Positions 42,896-51,563 of a DNA stretch of 64,000 nt are shown one piece after another. Numbering within the stretch: the first letter of the stretch is position 1; each line of letters opens with the position of its first letter. The stretch covers positions 1,054,001-1,118,000 of the forward strand of contig NZ_KB899544.1 of assembly GCF_000378345.1 (NCBI RefSeq), given 5' to 3'. Source of the DNA: Hirschia maritima DSM 19733. Lineage in GTDB: Bacteria > Pseudomonadota > Alphaproteobacteria > Caulobacterales > Hyphomonadaceae. The position numbers and the translations under genes were made by a program. Below the pieces are notes generated by a model. That model worked only from the letters and a program-made list of their open reading frames with translations, did not search any database and was not told where the DNA came from.

Positions 42896-45079
42896 ATGGA
42901 TTCTCAACCTGTTGGTGGTGGCGCAAAAAAGGTTCTGTATACGCTAAATACAGTTCGAAAAATTGGCGTTGCAAAAGCAACAAAAGCGCTGACATCTAAA
43001 AACACCTGCAAAGCGTGTGCTTTTGGTATGGGGGGGCAGTTGGGTGGCATGACTAATGAAGCGGGTGAGTTTCCTTCCGTTTGCAATAAAAGTGTGCAAG
43101 CCCAATCAACAGATATTCAGCCTTCTATTCCAAAAGAAATATTTGCGCATTCGATATCCGAATTAAGCGAACTGTCACCTCGTGAAATAGAGCGCTTGGG
43201 TCGCCTTGGTTTTCCCATACATAAATCCGCCAGTTCTCAAAAATATGAAGTAATTGATTGGGATACTGCAATTGAATTGGCTGCTCAGAAATTCGAACAA
43301 ACAAATCCGAACAGAACATTTTTTTATTCTTCTGGGCGTTCTTCAAATGAAGCTGCCTTTGTTTTCCAGTTGTTGGCGCGCGTTTATGGAACAAACAATG
43401 TCAATAATTGCTCATATTATTGTCATCAGGCCACGGGTGTCGGACTTGGTTCTACAATTGGAACAGGCACCGCGACGGTGGAGTTTGAAGACCTCAAAAA
43501 GGCAGACACAATTTTTGTCATCGGTGCAAACCCAGCTTCAAACCACCCGCGATATATTCATCAACTAAAAGCCTGTCGGGAGCGCGGTGGAAACGTTATT
43601 GTTATCAATCCAGCTAAGGAACCCGGACTCATTAAATTCGCTGTGCCTAAAAGCCCGAAATCACTGTTAGTGGGTGGGTCTGAAATTGCTTCAGAATATT
43701 TGCAACCAAATATTGGGCAAGATTTATGGGTGTTTAAAGGGATAGCGAAAGCGCTAATAGAACTAGAATGCTTAGATGCAGATTTTATTGAAACCTACAC
43801 TGATGGTTTTGCAGCTTTTGAAGCTAATATTCAATCGACATCTTGGGCTGAAATCACGACAGAAAGTGGTTTGTCGCGTGATCAGATTTTAAAAGTTGCA
43901 GAGATTTACGCAGTATCTGACAATACTGTGTTTTCGTGGGGAATGGGCATTACGCATCATAAGCATGGCTCAGAAAATGTGGAATACATAGCTAACCTTG
44001 CGCTTATGAGGGGGATGATTGGAAGGGAAGGTGCAGGTCTTCTGCCCTTAAGGGGCCACTCCAATGTACAGGGTGTGGGGACCATCGGCGTGAAGCCTGT
44101 TCTGACTGAGGATGTTATTCAAAAAATAGAACAGTATTATGAAGTTCAGCTTCCCACTGAAAAGGGCATGGATACGATGGCTTGCATGCAGGCTGCTTAT
44201 GAAGGCAAAGTTGATGCAGCGTTGATTATGGGAGGCAATCTGTATGCTGCAAACCCAAATTCATTATGGGCCGAAAAGGCGTTAAACAATATAGGTTTTC
44301 GGGTTTGTTTAACGACAACGCTCAATCAGAGCCATTTGATGGGTGTGAGTGACAGCGAAATGCTAATTCTGCCTGTAACTGCGCGTGATGAGGAGTGGGA
44401 GCCGACCACCCAAGAATCAATGTTTAACTATGTTCGTCTGAGCGATGGGGGAATTGAGCGCTTGGATAATGTGCGTCCCGAAAGTGTCATTCTATCTGAT
44501 TTGGCGCTAAAACTATTGCCTGATTGCTCTATTGATTTTGGTGCATTTAAACAGCACAGCAAAACACGTGATGCGATTGCATCTATAGTGCCTGGATTGT
44601 CTTTGCTGAAAGATATTGATGTCGCGAAACGGGAATTTCACATAGAAAACAGATTGTTGCACAAACCTAATTTCAACACTGCAAATGGTAGGGCAAGTTT
44701 TCGAGAGACTTCAATTCAAATCAGCGCAGCCAATACCGATGAATTTATGATGTCGACGATTAGAAGTGAAGGGCAATTCAATTCTATTATTTACGAAGAA
44801 AAAGATAGCTATCGCAATACATCCCACCGCTGGACTGTTTTGATGAATAAAGACGATATTCAAAATCTGGGATGTCGAGCGGGCGATCGGATTACATTGC
44901 AAAGTGAAAACGGTGAAATGCCCGATGTTGAGATTGTTGAGTTTGATCTACCAGCTGGCAATCTGATGACGTACTATCCCGAAGCGAATGTTCTGACTGG
45001 GTTGGAAGTTGACCCACGCAGCAAAACGCCGGCTTTTAAGTCAGTGAAGGTATCGGTAAAACGACCAAAAAGTGTTTAG
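42896..45079 (+). CDS. FdhF/YdeP family molybdopterin oxidoreductase
   Basis: A 727-residue molybdenum-bis-MGD oxidoreductase. The match is to the YdeP group: SGRSSNEAAFVFQLLARVYG, then NNVNNCSYYCHQATGVGLGS, with Cys176 at the molybdenum-ligand position (Sec or Cys in formate dehydrogenase), IFVIGANPASNHPRYIHQL, and the C-terminal beta-barrel GDRITLQSEN. Near the N terminus is CKACAFGMGG and a later cysteine in FPSVCNKS, so at most three cysteines are available where classic enzymes have four for a 4Fe-4S cluster. An in-frame GTG at 42824 is less likely than the ATG at 42896. There is no partner electron-transfer subunit nearby; the substrate and partner are unknown. It ends overlapping the stop of the next gene on the other strand. 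Confidence 0.83.
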   Translation: MDSQPVGGGAKKVLYTLNTVRKIGVAKATKALTSKNTCKACAFGMGGQLGGMTNEAGEFPSVCNKSVQAQSTDIQPSIPKEIFAHSISELSELSPREIERLGRLGFPIHKSASSQKYEVIDWDTAIELAAQKFEQTNPNRTFFYSSGRSSNEAAFVFQLLARVYGTNNVNNCSYYCHQATGVGLGSTIGTGTATVEFEDLKKADTIFVIGANPASNHPRYIHQLKACRERGGNVIVINPAKEPGLIKFAVPKSPKSLLVGGSEIASEYLQPNIGQDLWVFKGIAKALIELECLDADFIETYTDGFAAFEANIQSTSWAEITTESGLSRDQILKVAEIYAVSDNTVFSWGMGITHHKHGSENVEYIANLALMRGMIGREGAGLLPLRGHSNVQGVGTIGVKPVLTEDVIQKIEQYYEVQLPTEKGMDTMACMQAAYEGKVDAALIMGGNLYAANPNSLWAEKALNNIGFRVCLTTTLNQSHLMGVSDSEMLILPVTARDEEWEPTTQESMFNYVRLSDGGIERLDNVRPESVILSDLALKLLPDCSIDFGAFKQHSKTRDAIASIVPGLSLLKDIDVAKREFHIENRLLHKPNFNTANGRASFRETSIQISAANTDEFMMSTIRSEGQFNSIIYEEKDSYRNTSHRWTVLMNKDDIQNLGCRAGDRITLQSENGEMPDVEIVEFDLPAGNLMTYYPEANVLTGLEVDPRSKTPAFKSVKVSVKRPKSV

Positions 45080-45972
45080 CCAATTTCCTCTGAGAAGCGG
45101 TTCAAAGCGGTGATGTGTACCATTGGCAGGTCAGGAAGACAGCCATTGTAAATTTCGTTTTTGAGATATTCTAATTCAGATTCTTTGTCGTCCGCAGGAA
45201 TATCGACATACCAGGATTTTGGTTTGCCATTTTGTCCACTTTCCCAACGATATCCTCGGTCCTTGAGCAGGTCTTTTTTTGCAAAATCAGTATTAGTCGC
45301 CCAAATGCGCCATCGTTCCTGTCTTGCACTTTCTAGCAATTTCGTCATGGCGCGGTCGCCGGACGCTTTTAAGCGTTGTGCGAGAATTTTGATTGTTGCC
45401 CAACAATCGATATCCGCACGGTGTGCTTTGTAATAAAACCCATGTTCCATGGCCAAGAAAGAGAGCTTTGGAGACTCGTAGCCTTCCTCTTTCCAATCAA
45501 TATCTTTGAGTGAGCATGCCCAAGGTTTGTTTTTAAAAGCGGGTGTTAGTCGTTCTGCAAATGGACGATCAAAAGAAGCATTGTGTGCTATGATGAGGTC
45601 AGATTCTTCGATCAATTTATCGACTTCTGCTATATTGATCGACTGGCCTGAAACCATTTCATTGGTTATGCCTGTTAACTTAGTGATTTCTTCGGTGATG
45701 GGTTTGGAAGGTTCTTGAAACTGATCAAGTGCCTTTCCAAAGGTCACGAGTTTGCCCTCTGTCGAATATTCAAAAGGCACTAGCGCGATTTCAATCAGTT
45801 CTGCTTCGTTGAAATCCAGACCAGTTGTTTCAGTATCGATCATTAGCCCTCTTTTGAATGGGGCGCCTATAAAATTCATAGGCAAGGGTGGAACTAAGCG
45901 CTTGAGAACTCTGTAGTCTCCAGATTGCTCTAATTCATGCGCAAACCGCTTTAAATTCGAATTTCCCGCCAT
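45076..45972 (-). CDS. DnaQ-like 3'-5' exonuclease
   Basis: A 298-residue DEDDh exonuclease of the DNA polymerase III epsilon type. ExoI is GLMIDTETTGLDFNEAELIE near residue 42, ExoII is LIIAHNASFDRPFAERLTPA near residue 125, and the ExoIII histidine/aspartate is in YYKAHRADIDCWATIKIL near 180. The C-terminal 100 residues (ESARQERWRIWATNTDFAKK, KDRGYRWESGQNGKPKSWYV) are an additional domain common in stand-alone DnaQ-like proteins of alphaproteobacteria and may bind DNA. It is not the replicative epsilon by layout. It converges with the molybdoenzyme gene with a four-base overlap. Confidence 0.85.
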   Translation of the reverse strand: MAGNSNLKRFAHELEQSGDYRVLKRLVPPLPMNFIGAPFKRGLMIDTETTGLDFNEAELIEIALVPFEYSTEGKLVTFGKALDQFQEPSKPITEEITKLTGITNEMVSGQSINIAEVDKLIEESDLIIAHNASFDRPFAERLTPAFKNKPWACSLKDIDWKEEGYESPKLSFLAMEHGFYYKAHRADIDCWATIKILAQRLKASGDRAMTKLLESARQERWRIWATNTDFAKKDLLKDRGYRWESGQNGKPKSWYVDIPADDKESELEYLKNEIYNGCLPDLPMVHITALNRFSEEIG

Positions 45973-46048
45973 TTCAGGTACTGCTCATCTATTGATCGAA
46001 CAATTATCTTAATGAGATTCGCGGTGACAGGGAAAAGTGTGTTGCTTT

Positions 46049-46504
46049 CTAGATGTCTGGAAAGACATTTGTCGTTTTCACTGTTCCGTATACAAAGCTT
46101 GAATCGATTGAGTTAATGTCACCGATTGGGTGAATTTGTTTGCGAACAAACTCTTCATATTCTTCGAGTCCTGCCACCAATACTTTCATGAAGTAGTCTG
46201 TAGCACCAGTTAAAACATGGCATTCTATGACTTCATCTAGTCGCCTAACGCGATCTTCAAATTGTCTTACCGCGTCCTCAGAATGTCGATCGAGCTTTAT
46301 TCGGATAAGAGCTGTAAGTGGTAATCCATAGGATTTGGCATCAATGACGGCACTATATCCTTTTATAATACCGCGTTCTTCCAAAGCCTTTAGTCGTCTG
46401 AGGCAGGGTGATGGAGAGAGATTGACCTTAGTTGCCAATTCTTGATTGGTAATACGGCCATTTTTTTGAAGTTCTCTTATTATTTTCCGGTCAATACTGT
46501 CCAT
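46049..46504 (-). CDS. mdeR: Lrp/AsnC family regulator of methionine catabolism
   Basis: A 151-residue Lrp/AsnC regulator: helix-turn-helix in the first 60 residues (IDRKIIRELQKNGRITNQEL then LSPSPCLRRLKALEERGIIK), followed by a RAM effector domain with the ECHVLTGATDYFMKVLVAG segment that binds amino acids. The ATG at 46504 is preferred to the earlier 46534, being the standard Lrp start. It is divergent from methionine gamma-lyase and a MdeB-like E1, the same order as the Pseudomonas putida mdeR-mdeA-mdeB locus, so MdeR is proposed by synteny. A Lrp-like site lies in the gap. It may also act on the bkd and mmsA promoters. Confidence 0.85.
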   Translation of the reverse strand: MDSIDRKIIRELQKNGRITNQELATKVNLSPSPCLRRLKALEERGIIKGYSAVIDAKSYGLPLTALIRIKLDRHSEDAVRQFEDRVRRLDEVIECHVLTGATDYFMKVLVAGLEEYEEFVRKQIHPIGDINSIDSSFVYGTVKTTNVFPDI

Positions 46505-46528
46505 AATCGATCCAAAATTGATATATAA

Positions 46529-46564
46529 TGCCAATAATATTCATTATCATAGCATAAAACGCAA
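46529..46564. promoter_or_regulatory. Lrp-like site in the mdeR-mdeA gap
   Basis: TGCCAA (46529-46534) and ATAGCA (46549-46554) are imperfect inverted half-sites 14 bases apart, as before bkdA1, followed by TAAAACGC. The 15-mer TAGCATAAAACGCAA (46550-46564) matches the E. coli Lrp consensus at about 11 of 15. It lies between the divergent starts of mdeR and mdeA and is the natural MdeR operator candidate. Confidence 0.5.
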
Positions 46565-46619
46565 TCTAATGCGTTAGTTTTTAGTGTAATATGCTTTATC
46601 TTCATGTAGGGATGGAAAA

Positions 46620-47804
46620 ATGACTGATAAAGCCTTTGGATTTAACACGCGCGCTATACATCACGCTTATGAACCACAAGATCATGAAGGGGCTTTGACT
46701 CCACCTTTGCATTTAACTTCAACTTTCTCGTTTGAAACTGCTGAAGCTGGATCAGAATTATTTGCTGGTGAGCGTTCTGGGCATTTTTATTCGCGCATTT
46801 CCAACCCAACGCTAGACCTATTGGAACAACGGATAGCGGTTTTAGAAGGCGCGGAAGCAGGATTGGCAACAGCCTCTGGAATGAGCGCCATTACATCGGT
46901 ATTGTGGACGTTGTTGTCTCCTGGTGATGAACTGATTGTAGATAAGACGCTTTATGGATGCACCTTTTCCTTCATGCAGCATGGATTGGCTAAATTTGGG
47001 ATCAAAATTACTCATGTTGATCTGACTAATCCAAATAATTTGGAAGCCGCGATAAATGACAAAACAAAAGTCGTCTATTTTGAAACTCCGGCAAATCCAA
47101 ATATGCGAATTGTCGACATCGCGACATGTGTTGAGATTGCCCATCAGAGAGATATCAAGGTTGTTGTAGATAATACTTATTCGACCCCTTATCTCTCACG
47201 GCCAATTGAATTGGGTGCAGATGTAGTTGTTCACTCAGCCACAAAATATTTAGGCGGACATGGAGATGTTGTGGCTGGTCTTGCAGTGGGTTCAGCAGAG
47301 TTAATTCAAGAAGTACGACTATTTGGCATGAAGGATATGACAGGTGGTGTCATGTCGCCATTTAACGCGATGCTTGTATTGCGGGGCTTGAAAACTCTTT
47401 CTTTGCGAATGGATCGTCACTGTTCAAGTGCGATGAAGATAGCTGAAAAACTTGAATCACATTCTGCTGTCGTGAATGTTAGCTATCCAGGTTTGAAAAG
47501 CTTTCAGCAACATGAGCTTGCAAAACGTCAAATGAGCAATTTCGGGGGAATGATCGCTTTTGAGCTTAGTGGTGGAATTGAAGCTGGCCGCACAGCAATG
47601 AACAAGTTGAAAATGATTCAACGTGCCGTTTCACTGGGCGATGCGGAAACACTCATTCAGCATCCAGCTAGCATGACGCATTCAACCTATTCACCTGAGG
47701 AACGTCTGGCGCACGGCATTAGTGATGGTTTGATACGTATTTCTGTCGGGCTAGAAGATGAAGTAGACATTTGGGCTGACCTAGAACAAGCCTTAAAAAG
47801 CTAA
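46620..47804 (+). CDS. mdeA: methionine gamma-lyase
   Basis: A 394-residue PLP enzyme of the cystathionine gamma-synthase family that breaks methionine into methanethiol, 2-oxobutyrate and ammonia. The Schiff-base lysine is Lys209 in HSATKYLGGHGD. The Tyr-Gly-Cys motif (LYGCTFSFMQHGL, Tyr112 and Cys114) is the cysteine-containing pair characteristic of methionine gamma-lyase (Tyr114/Cys116 in Pseudomonas) and not of cystathionine gamma-synthase. The YSRISNPTLDLLEQRIAVLE motif near residue 60 fits as well. It is followed by an MdeB-like E1 that could use the 2-oxobutyrate. O-acetylhomoserine sulfhydrylase is less likely. Confidence 0.9.
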   Translation: MTDKAFGFNTRAIHHAYEPQDHEGALTPPLHLTSTFSFETAEAGSELFAGERSGHFYSRISNPTLDLLEQRIAVLEGAEAGLATASGMSAITSVLWTLLSPGDELIVDKTLYGCTFSFMQHGLAKFGIKITHVDLTNPNNLEAAINDKTKVVYFETPANPNMRIVDIATCVEIAHQRDIKVVVDNTYSTPYLSRPIELGADVVVHSATKYLGGHGDVVAGLAVGSAELIQEVRLFGMKDMTGGVMSPFNAMLVLRGLKTLSLRMDRHCSSAMKIAEKLESHSAVVNVSYPGLKSFQQHELAKRQMSNFGGMIAFELSGGIEAGRTAMNKLKMIQRAVSLGDAETLIQHPASMTHSTYSPEERLAHGISDGLIRISVGLEDEVDIWADLEQALKS

Positions 47805-47840
47805 TAAATAACAGGTCCGAAAAGGGCCGAGGGACATTAA

Positions 47841-50210
47841 ATGATTACGGCTGAAACCAACCAACACCTTAAAACTATCGAACAGCGCTTACTATGGCTG
47901 TCACATTGGATGGTTCACAATGCCAATCATCTTCGTGAAAAAACGGAGGGTATTAAAGTTGGGGGGCATCAAGCATCTTCTGCATCGATGGTTTCAATAA
48001 TGACTGCGCTCTATTATTCAGCGCTTAAGCCTGAAGATCGAGTTGCCGTGAAACCACATGCATCGCCAGTATTCCATGCGATGCAATATTTGATGGGAAA
48101 TCAAACATTAGAGAAAATGAAGAATTTCCGTGGGTTTGGTGGAGTGCAGTCTTATCCGAGCCGAACCAAAGATATTGATGATGTGGATTTTTCAACGGGT
48201 TCTGTTGGGTTGGGTGTTGCGATCACATCTTTCGCGTCATTGGTGCAAGATTACATAGAAGCAAAACCTTGGGGGAACGGGCAGCAGATTGGGCGCATGA
48301 TAGCGCTGGTTGGTGATGCAGAACTTGATGAAGGTAACATCTATGAAACCTTGCAAGAAGGTTGGAAGAATGACCTTCGTAATTGTTGGTGGATTATCGA
48401 TTATAATCGTCAATCCCTAGATGGAGTTGTGCGCGAAGGGCTGTGGCAGCGTATTGAACAAATTTTTGGAGCCTTCGGTTGGGATGTGGTTCGCGTGAAA
48501 TATGGTGTGTTGCAAGAGGCGGCATTCCAAGAAAAGGGCGGCGATAAACTCAAAGATTGGATTGATAATTGTCCTAACCAAAAATACTCCGCACTAACCT
48601 TTATGGGTGGCGCAGTGTGGCGCGAACGTTTGCTTGATGATCTTGGTGATCAAGGGGATGTGACAGCGCTTATTGATGCTAGATCAGATGAGCAACTTGC
48701 AGAACTCATGGAAAATTTGGGCGGTAATTGTGTGGAGACAATGGCCCGTGTTTTCGATGAAATCGATCATGATCGTCCTGTCTGTTTTCTTGCATACACC
48801 GTTAAGGGCTGGGGAACGCCCATAGCTGGCCATAAGGATAATCATGGCGGCTTGATGAGCAAAGCTCAGATGAGTGAATGGCAATCCCATATGGGGATAG
48901 CTGAAGGAGAGGAATGGGAGAAATTTGCAAACGTGGAGGATGTAAGTGCTTTTCAAACGTTTCTGGATAATACGAAATTTTTTTCCAAGGGTTTCCGCCG
49001 CTATGAAGATAAGCGCATTGAAACTCCTGCCATCGAAATGCAATCTGATCGCGAAATATCAACTCAGATGGGCTTTGGTAAAATTCTAGATGAATTATCA
49101 AAGGGTAACTCAAAGCTTGCAGAGCGTATTGTTACCACATCTCCTGATGTAACGGGGACAACCAATCTTGGGCCGTGGGTGAACCGCCGCAAGCTTTTTG
49201 CTCGAGAATTTCAGGAAGACACGTTTAAGAACGAAAAAATTCCATCCACCGCTAAATGGGAGTTCGCGCCGGAAGGTCAGCATATCGAGTTAGGGATTGC
49301 TGAGATGAACCTTTTCTTGCTCTTAGGGGCAGCCGGGCTCTCTCACTCGCTCTTCGGAAAACGACTTATTCCGATTGGGACAGTTTATGACCCCTTCGTG
49401 GCGCGTGGTTTAGATGCGTTGAATTATGCCTGTTATCAAGATGCCCGCTTTATGATTGTGGGAACGCCGTCGGGAGTAACATTAGCACCTGAAGGTGGGG
49501 CGCACCAATCAGTTGGATCTCCATTGATTGGAATGAGCCAAGATGGCTTGGCGTCATTTGAGCCTGCATTTGTAGACGAATTGGCCGTGGTAATGGAGTG
49601 GGCGTTCGATTATCTTCAACGTGATGGAAGTAATGACCCTGATGAGCGAACATGGCTTCGAGATGAAACAGGTGGCTCTGTTTACCTTCGTCTAACCACC
49701 AACCCAATTGAACAACCTGGTAAGCGTGTTGATAATGAGTTTAAGCAGGGCACAATTGATGGTGCGTATTGGCTTCGTAAACCAGGTCCAAATTGTGAAA
49801 TTGTAATCGCTTACCAAGGTGCGGTCGCGCAGGAAGCTATCAATGCTGCCGCTGCCATAGGTGGAGGGCGTCGTGATATCGGTGTGTTGGCTGTCACTTC
49901 AGCAGATCGGCTTAATTCTGGTTGGACAGCCGCACAGCGGGCCAGAGCGCGTGGAAACGATAAAGCTGAAAGCCATATTGAAACATTGATGAATGGGATC
50001 CCATCATATTGTAAAATCATAACTGTTATTGATGGTCATCCCGCAACACTCTCATGGATTGGTGCTGTGGCAGGACATCAGTGTATTCCGTTGGGAGTTG
50101 AGCATTTTGGGCAAACAGGAACTATTAAAGATCTGTATCGTCACTTTGGAATTGATGCGGAAGCAATCATCAACAAAGTGAATGGCTTAACTGTTGGGCG
50201 TCCAGTCTGA
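47841..50210 (+). CDS. mdeB: homodimeric 2-oxoacid dehydrogenase E1 (2-oxobutyrate, MdeB type)
   Basis: A 789-residue transketolase-like E1 related to the AceE class. The N-terminal ThDP domain has GGHQASSASMVSIMTALYYS near residue 40 and GDAELDEGNIYETLQEGWKN with NCWWIIDYNRQSLDG around residue 170, the ThDP-binding motif; the pyrimidine domain contains GIAEMNLFLLLGAAGLSHSL near residue 480. It is about 100 residues shorter than E. coli AceE. The order mdeR-mdeA-mdeB points to 2-oxobutyrate oxidation to propionyl-CoA after methionine lysis. No E2 for it is encoded next door. A pyruvate-specific or transketolase-like role cannot be excluded. Confidence 0.8.
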   Translation: MITAETNQHLKTIEQRLLWLSHWMVHNANHLREKTEGIKVGGHQASSASMVSIMTALYYSALKPEDRVAVKPHASPVFHAMQYLMGNQTLEKMKNFRGFGGVQSYPSRTKDIDDVDFSTGSVGLGVAITSFASLVQDYIEAKPWGNGQQIGRMIALVGDAELDEGNIYETLQEGWKNDLRNCWWIIDYNRQSLDGVVREGLWQRIEQIFGAFGWDVVRVKYGVLQEAAFQEKGGDKLKDWIDNCPNQKYSALTFMGGAVWRERLLDDLGDQGDVTALIDARSDEQLAELMENLGGNCVETMARVFDEIDHDRPVCFLAYTVKGWGTPIAGHKDNHGGLMSKAQMSEWQSHMGIAEGEEWEKFANVEDVSAFQTFLDNTKFFSKGFRRYEDKRIETPAIEMQSDREISTQMGFGKILDELSKGNSKLAERIVTTSPDVTGTTNLGPWVNRRKLFAREFQEDTFKNEKIPSTAKWEFAPEGQHIELGIAEMNLFLLLGAAGLSHSLFGKRLIPIGTVYDPFVARGLDALNYACYQDARFMIVGTPSGVTLAPEGGAHQSVGSPLIGMSQDGLASFEPAFVDELAVVMEWAFDYLQRDGSNDPDERTWLRDETGGSVYLRLTTNPIEQPGKRVDNEFKQGTIDGAYWLRKPGPNCEIVIAYQGAVAQEAINAAAAIGGGRRDIGVLAVTSADRLNSGWTAAQRARARGNDKAESHIETLMNGIPSYCKIITVIDGHPATLSWIGAVAGHQCIPLGVEHFGQTGTIKDLYRHFGIDAEAIINKVNGLTVGRPV

Positions 50211-50287
50211 GCCTTTCCGTAGGGGGACGGTTGACCATCCTAAATACAGTGGCAACATGTTGATCAAAATTCTTGGGAGATGTCGGC

Positions 50288-51487
50288 GTGTTGAAAAAAA
50301 TAGGTGTATCTATTGGTGCCATTGCGGTTAGTGCTGTCGTTGCTGGCTGGGCTATAGGGCCAGATTGGCGTGCTTTACTCTCCGATTTGCCAAGTTCCGC
50401 ACGACTTTTAGAATGGTCTCATTCTCAGAGAACTGCCGGCCTAAGAATGCTGGATAGATTGCCACTTTTATCAGACTCTAGAGTTATTGAAGTTGGCGAT
50501 CATGTTAGAGAGCTCCCTATAGGAAAACCACTTGATTGGGACTTTGATTTTGACACGTATTTTGATGCTCAAGATCATGCGGGTTTGGTCGTAATTCATA
50601 ATGGCGAAATCCGTTTAGAGCGTTACGGCCTTGGTTTTGAAGAAGATGGTCGATGGACAAGTTTTTCAGTCGCAAAATCAATCACGTCTACGCTGGTCGG
50701 TGCGGCGGTTAAAGACGGATACATCAAGAGCTTAGATGACAAAGTTTCCGATTACATTGAGGGCCTAAAAGGGTCGTCCTATGACGATGTCACTATCGAG
50801 CAGCTTCTAACCATGCGATCTGGTGTGCAATGGAATGAAGATTACGCAGACCCAAAAGCTGATGTTGCGCTGTTCTTTGATTATGAAGCTGATGATGGCC
50901 TATCCAATGTCACAAGTTACATGAAAAAGCTCCCGCGTGCGCATCCCGCTGGGGAGAAATGGCACTATTCAACTGGTGAGACCAATCTCATTGGAGTTTT
51001 GATCAGCAAGTCCACAGGAAAATCGCTTGCTGAATATGCATCAGAGAAAATCTGGAAACCGTTTGGCATGCAGCAAAAAGCAACTTGGCTAATTGGAAGT
51101 GATGGAATTGAGTTAGCGGGATGTTGTGTTCAGGCTGCAACCCGTGACTTTGCTCGAATTGGACAATTTATGCTGGAAGGCGCAGCTGTTGGTGGGGAGT
51201 CCATTGTGCCGGAAGGGTGGATTGAAAAAGCTACAACAAAACAAGCTGATACAGGTACACCCAATGAAGGGTATGGATACCAATGGTGGACTTTTGATGA
51301 TGGACCATATCAGGCTGGTGGTCTTTATGGTCAAGGAATGCACATAGATCCTACCAGAAATTTGGTCATTGCAACAAATAGTAGTTGGAAGACGACCCAG
51401 GGAAATGGCGAAGATCAAGGGCAAAAACTGCGTACTGAGTTTTACAATGCTCTAAAAGCTGCAATTGATAAAGAAAGTGCTCATTAG
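50288..51487 (+). CDS. serine hydrolase, beta-lactamase class C-like
   Basis: A 399-residue class C beta-lactamase-related serine hydrolase. An N-terminal hydrophobic segment (IGVSIGAIAVSAVVAGWAIG) acts as a signal anchor, so the enzyme is periplasmic. The catalytic Ser-x-x-Lys is in SFSVAKSITSTLVG near residue 130, the Tyr-motif is YSTGETNLIG, and WWTFDDGPYQAGGLYGQGMH near the C terminus corresponds to the third motif, with glycine rather than KTG. Such proteins are usually esterases, D-aminopeptidases or 6-aminohexanoate-dimer hydrolase relatives, not antibiotic-resistance enzymes. The start GTG at 50288 has TTGGGAGA seven bases upstream. Confidence 0.85.
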   Translation: MLKKIGVSIGAIAVSAVVAGWAIGPDWRALLSDLPSSARLLEWSHSQRTAGLRMLDRLPLLSDSRVIEVGDHVRELPIGKPLDWDFDFDTYFDAQDHAGLVVIHNGEIRLERYGLGFEEDGRWTSFSVAKSITSTLVGAAVKDGYIKSLDDKVSDYIEGLKGSSYDDVTIEQLLTMRSGVQWNEDYADPKADVALFFDYEADDGLSNVTSYMKKLPRAHPAGEKWHYSTGETNLIGVLISKSTGKSLAEYASEKIWKPFGMQQKATWLIGSDGIELAGCCVQAATRDFARIGQFMLEGAAVGGESIVPEGWIEKATTKQADTGTPNEGYGYQWWTFDDGPYQAGGLYGQGMHIDPTRNLVIATNSSWKTTQGNGEDQGQKLRTEFYNALKAAIDKESAH

Positions 51488-51563
51488 TTCAAAGCATTGA
51501 GCTGCATTAAGTGGATTAAAGACGTCATAAAACTTATACAGAAGCATTGTATGCCTGCGTTTT

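Noticed and set aside
47841-50210. Assignment of the E1 gene as the housekeeping pyruvate dehydrogenase aceE
   Set aside because: It is shorter, has no aceF beside it, and the mdeR-mdeA-mdeB order favours 2-oxobutyrate oxidation.
50288-51487. The serine hydrolase as a resistance beta-lactamase
   Set aside because: Only the general class C fold is visible; the third motif lacks the KTG triad and there is no resistance context.
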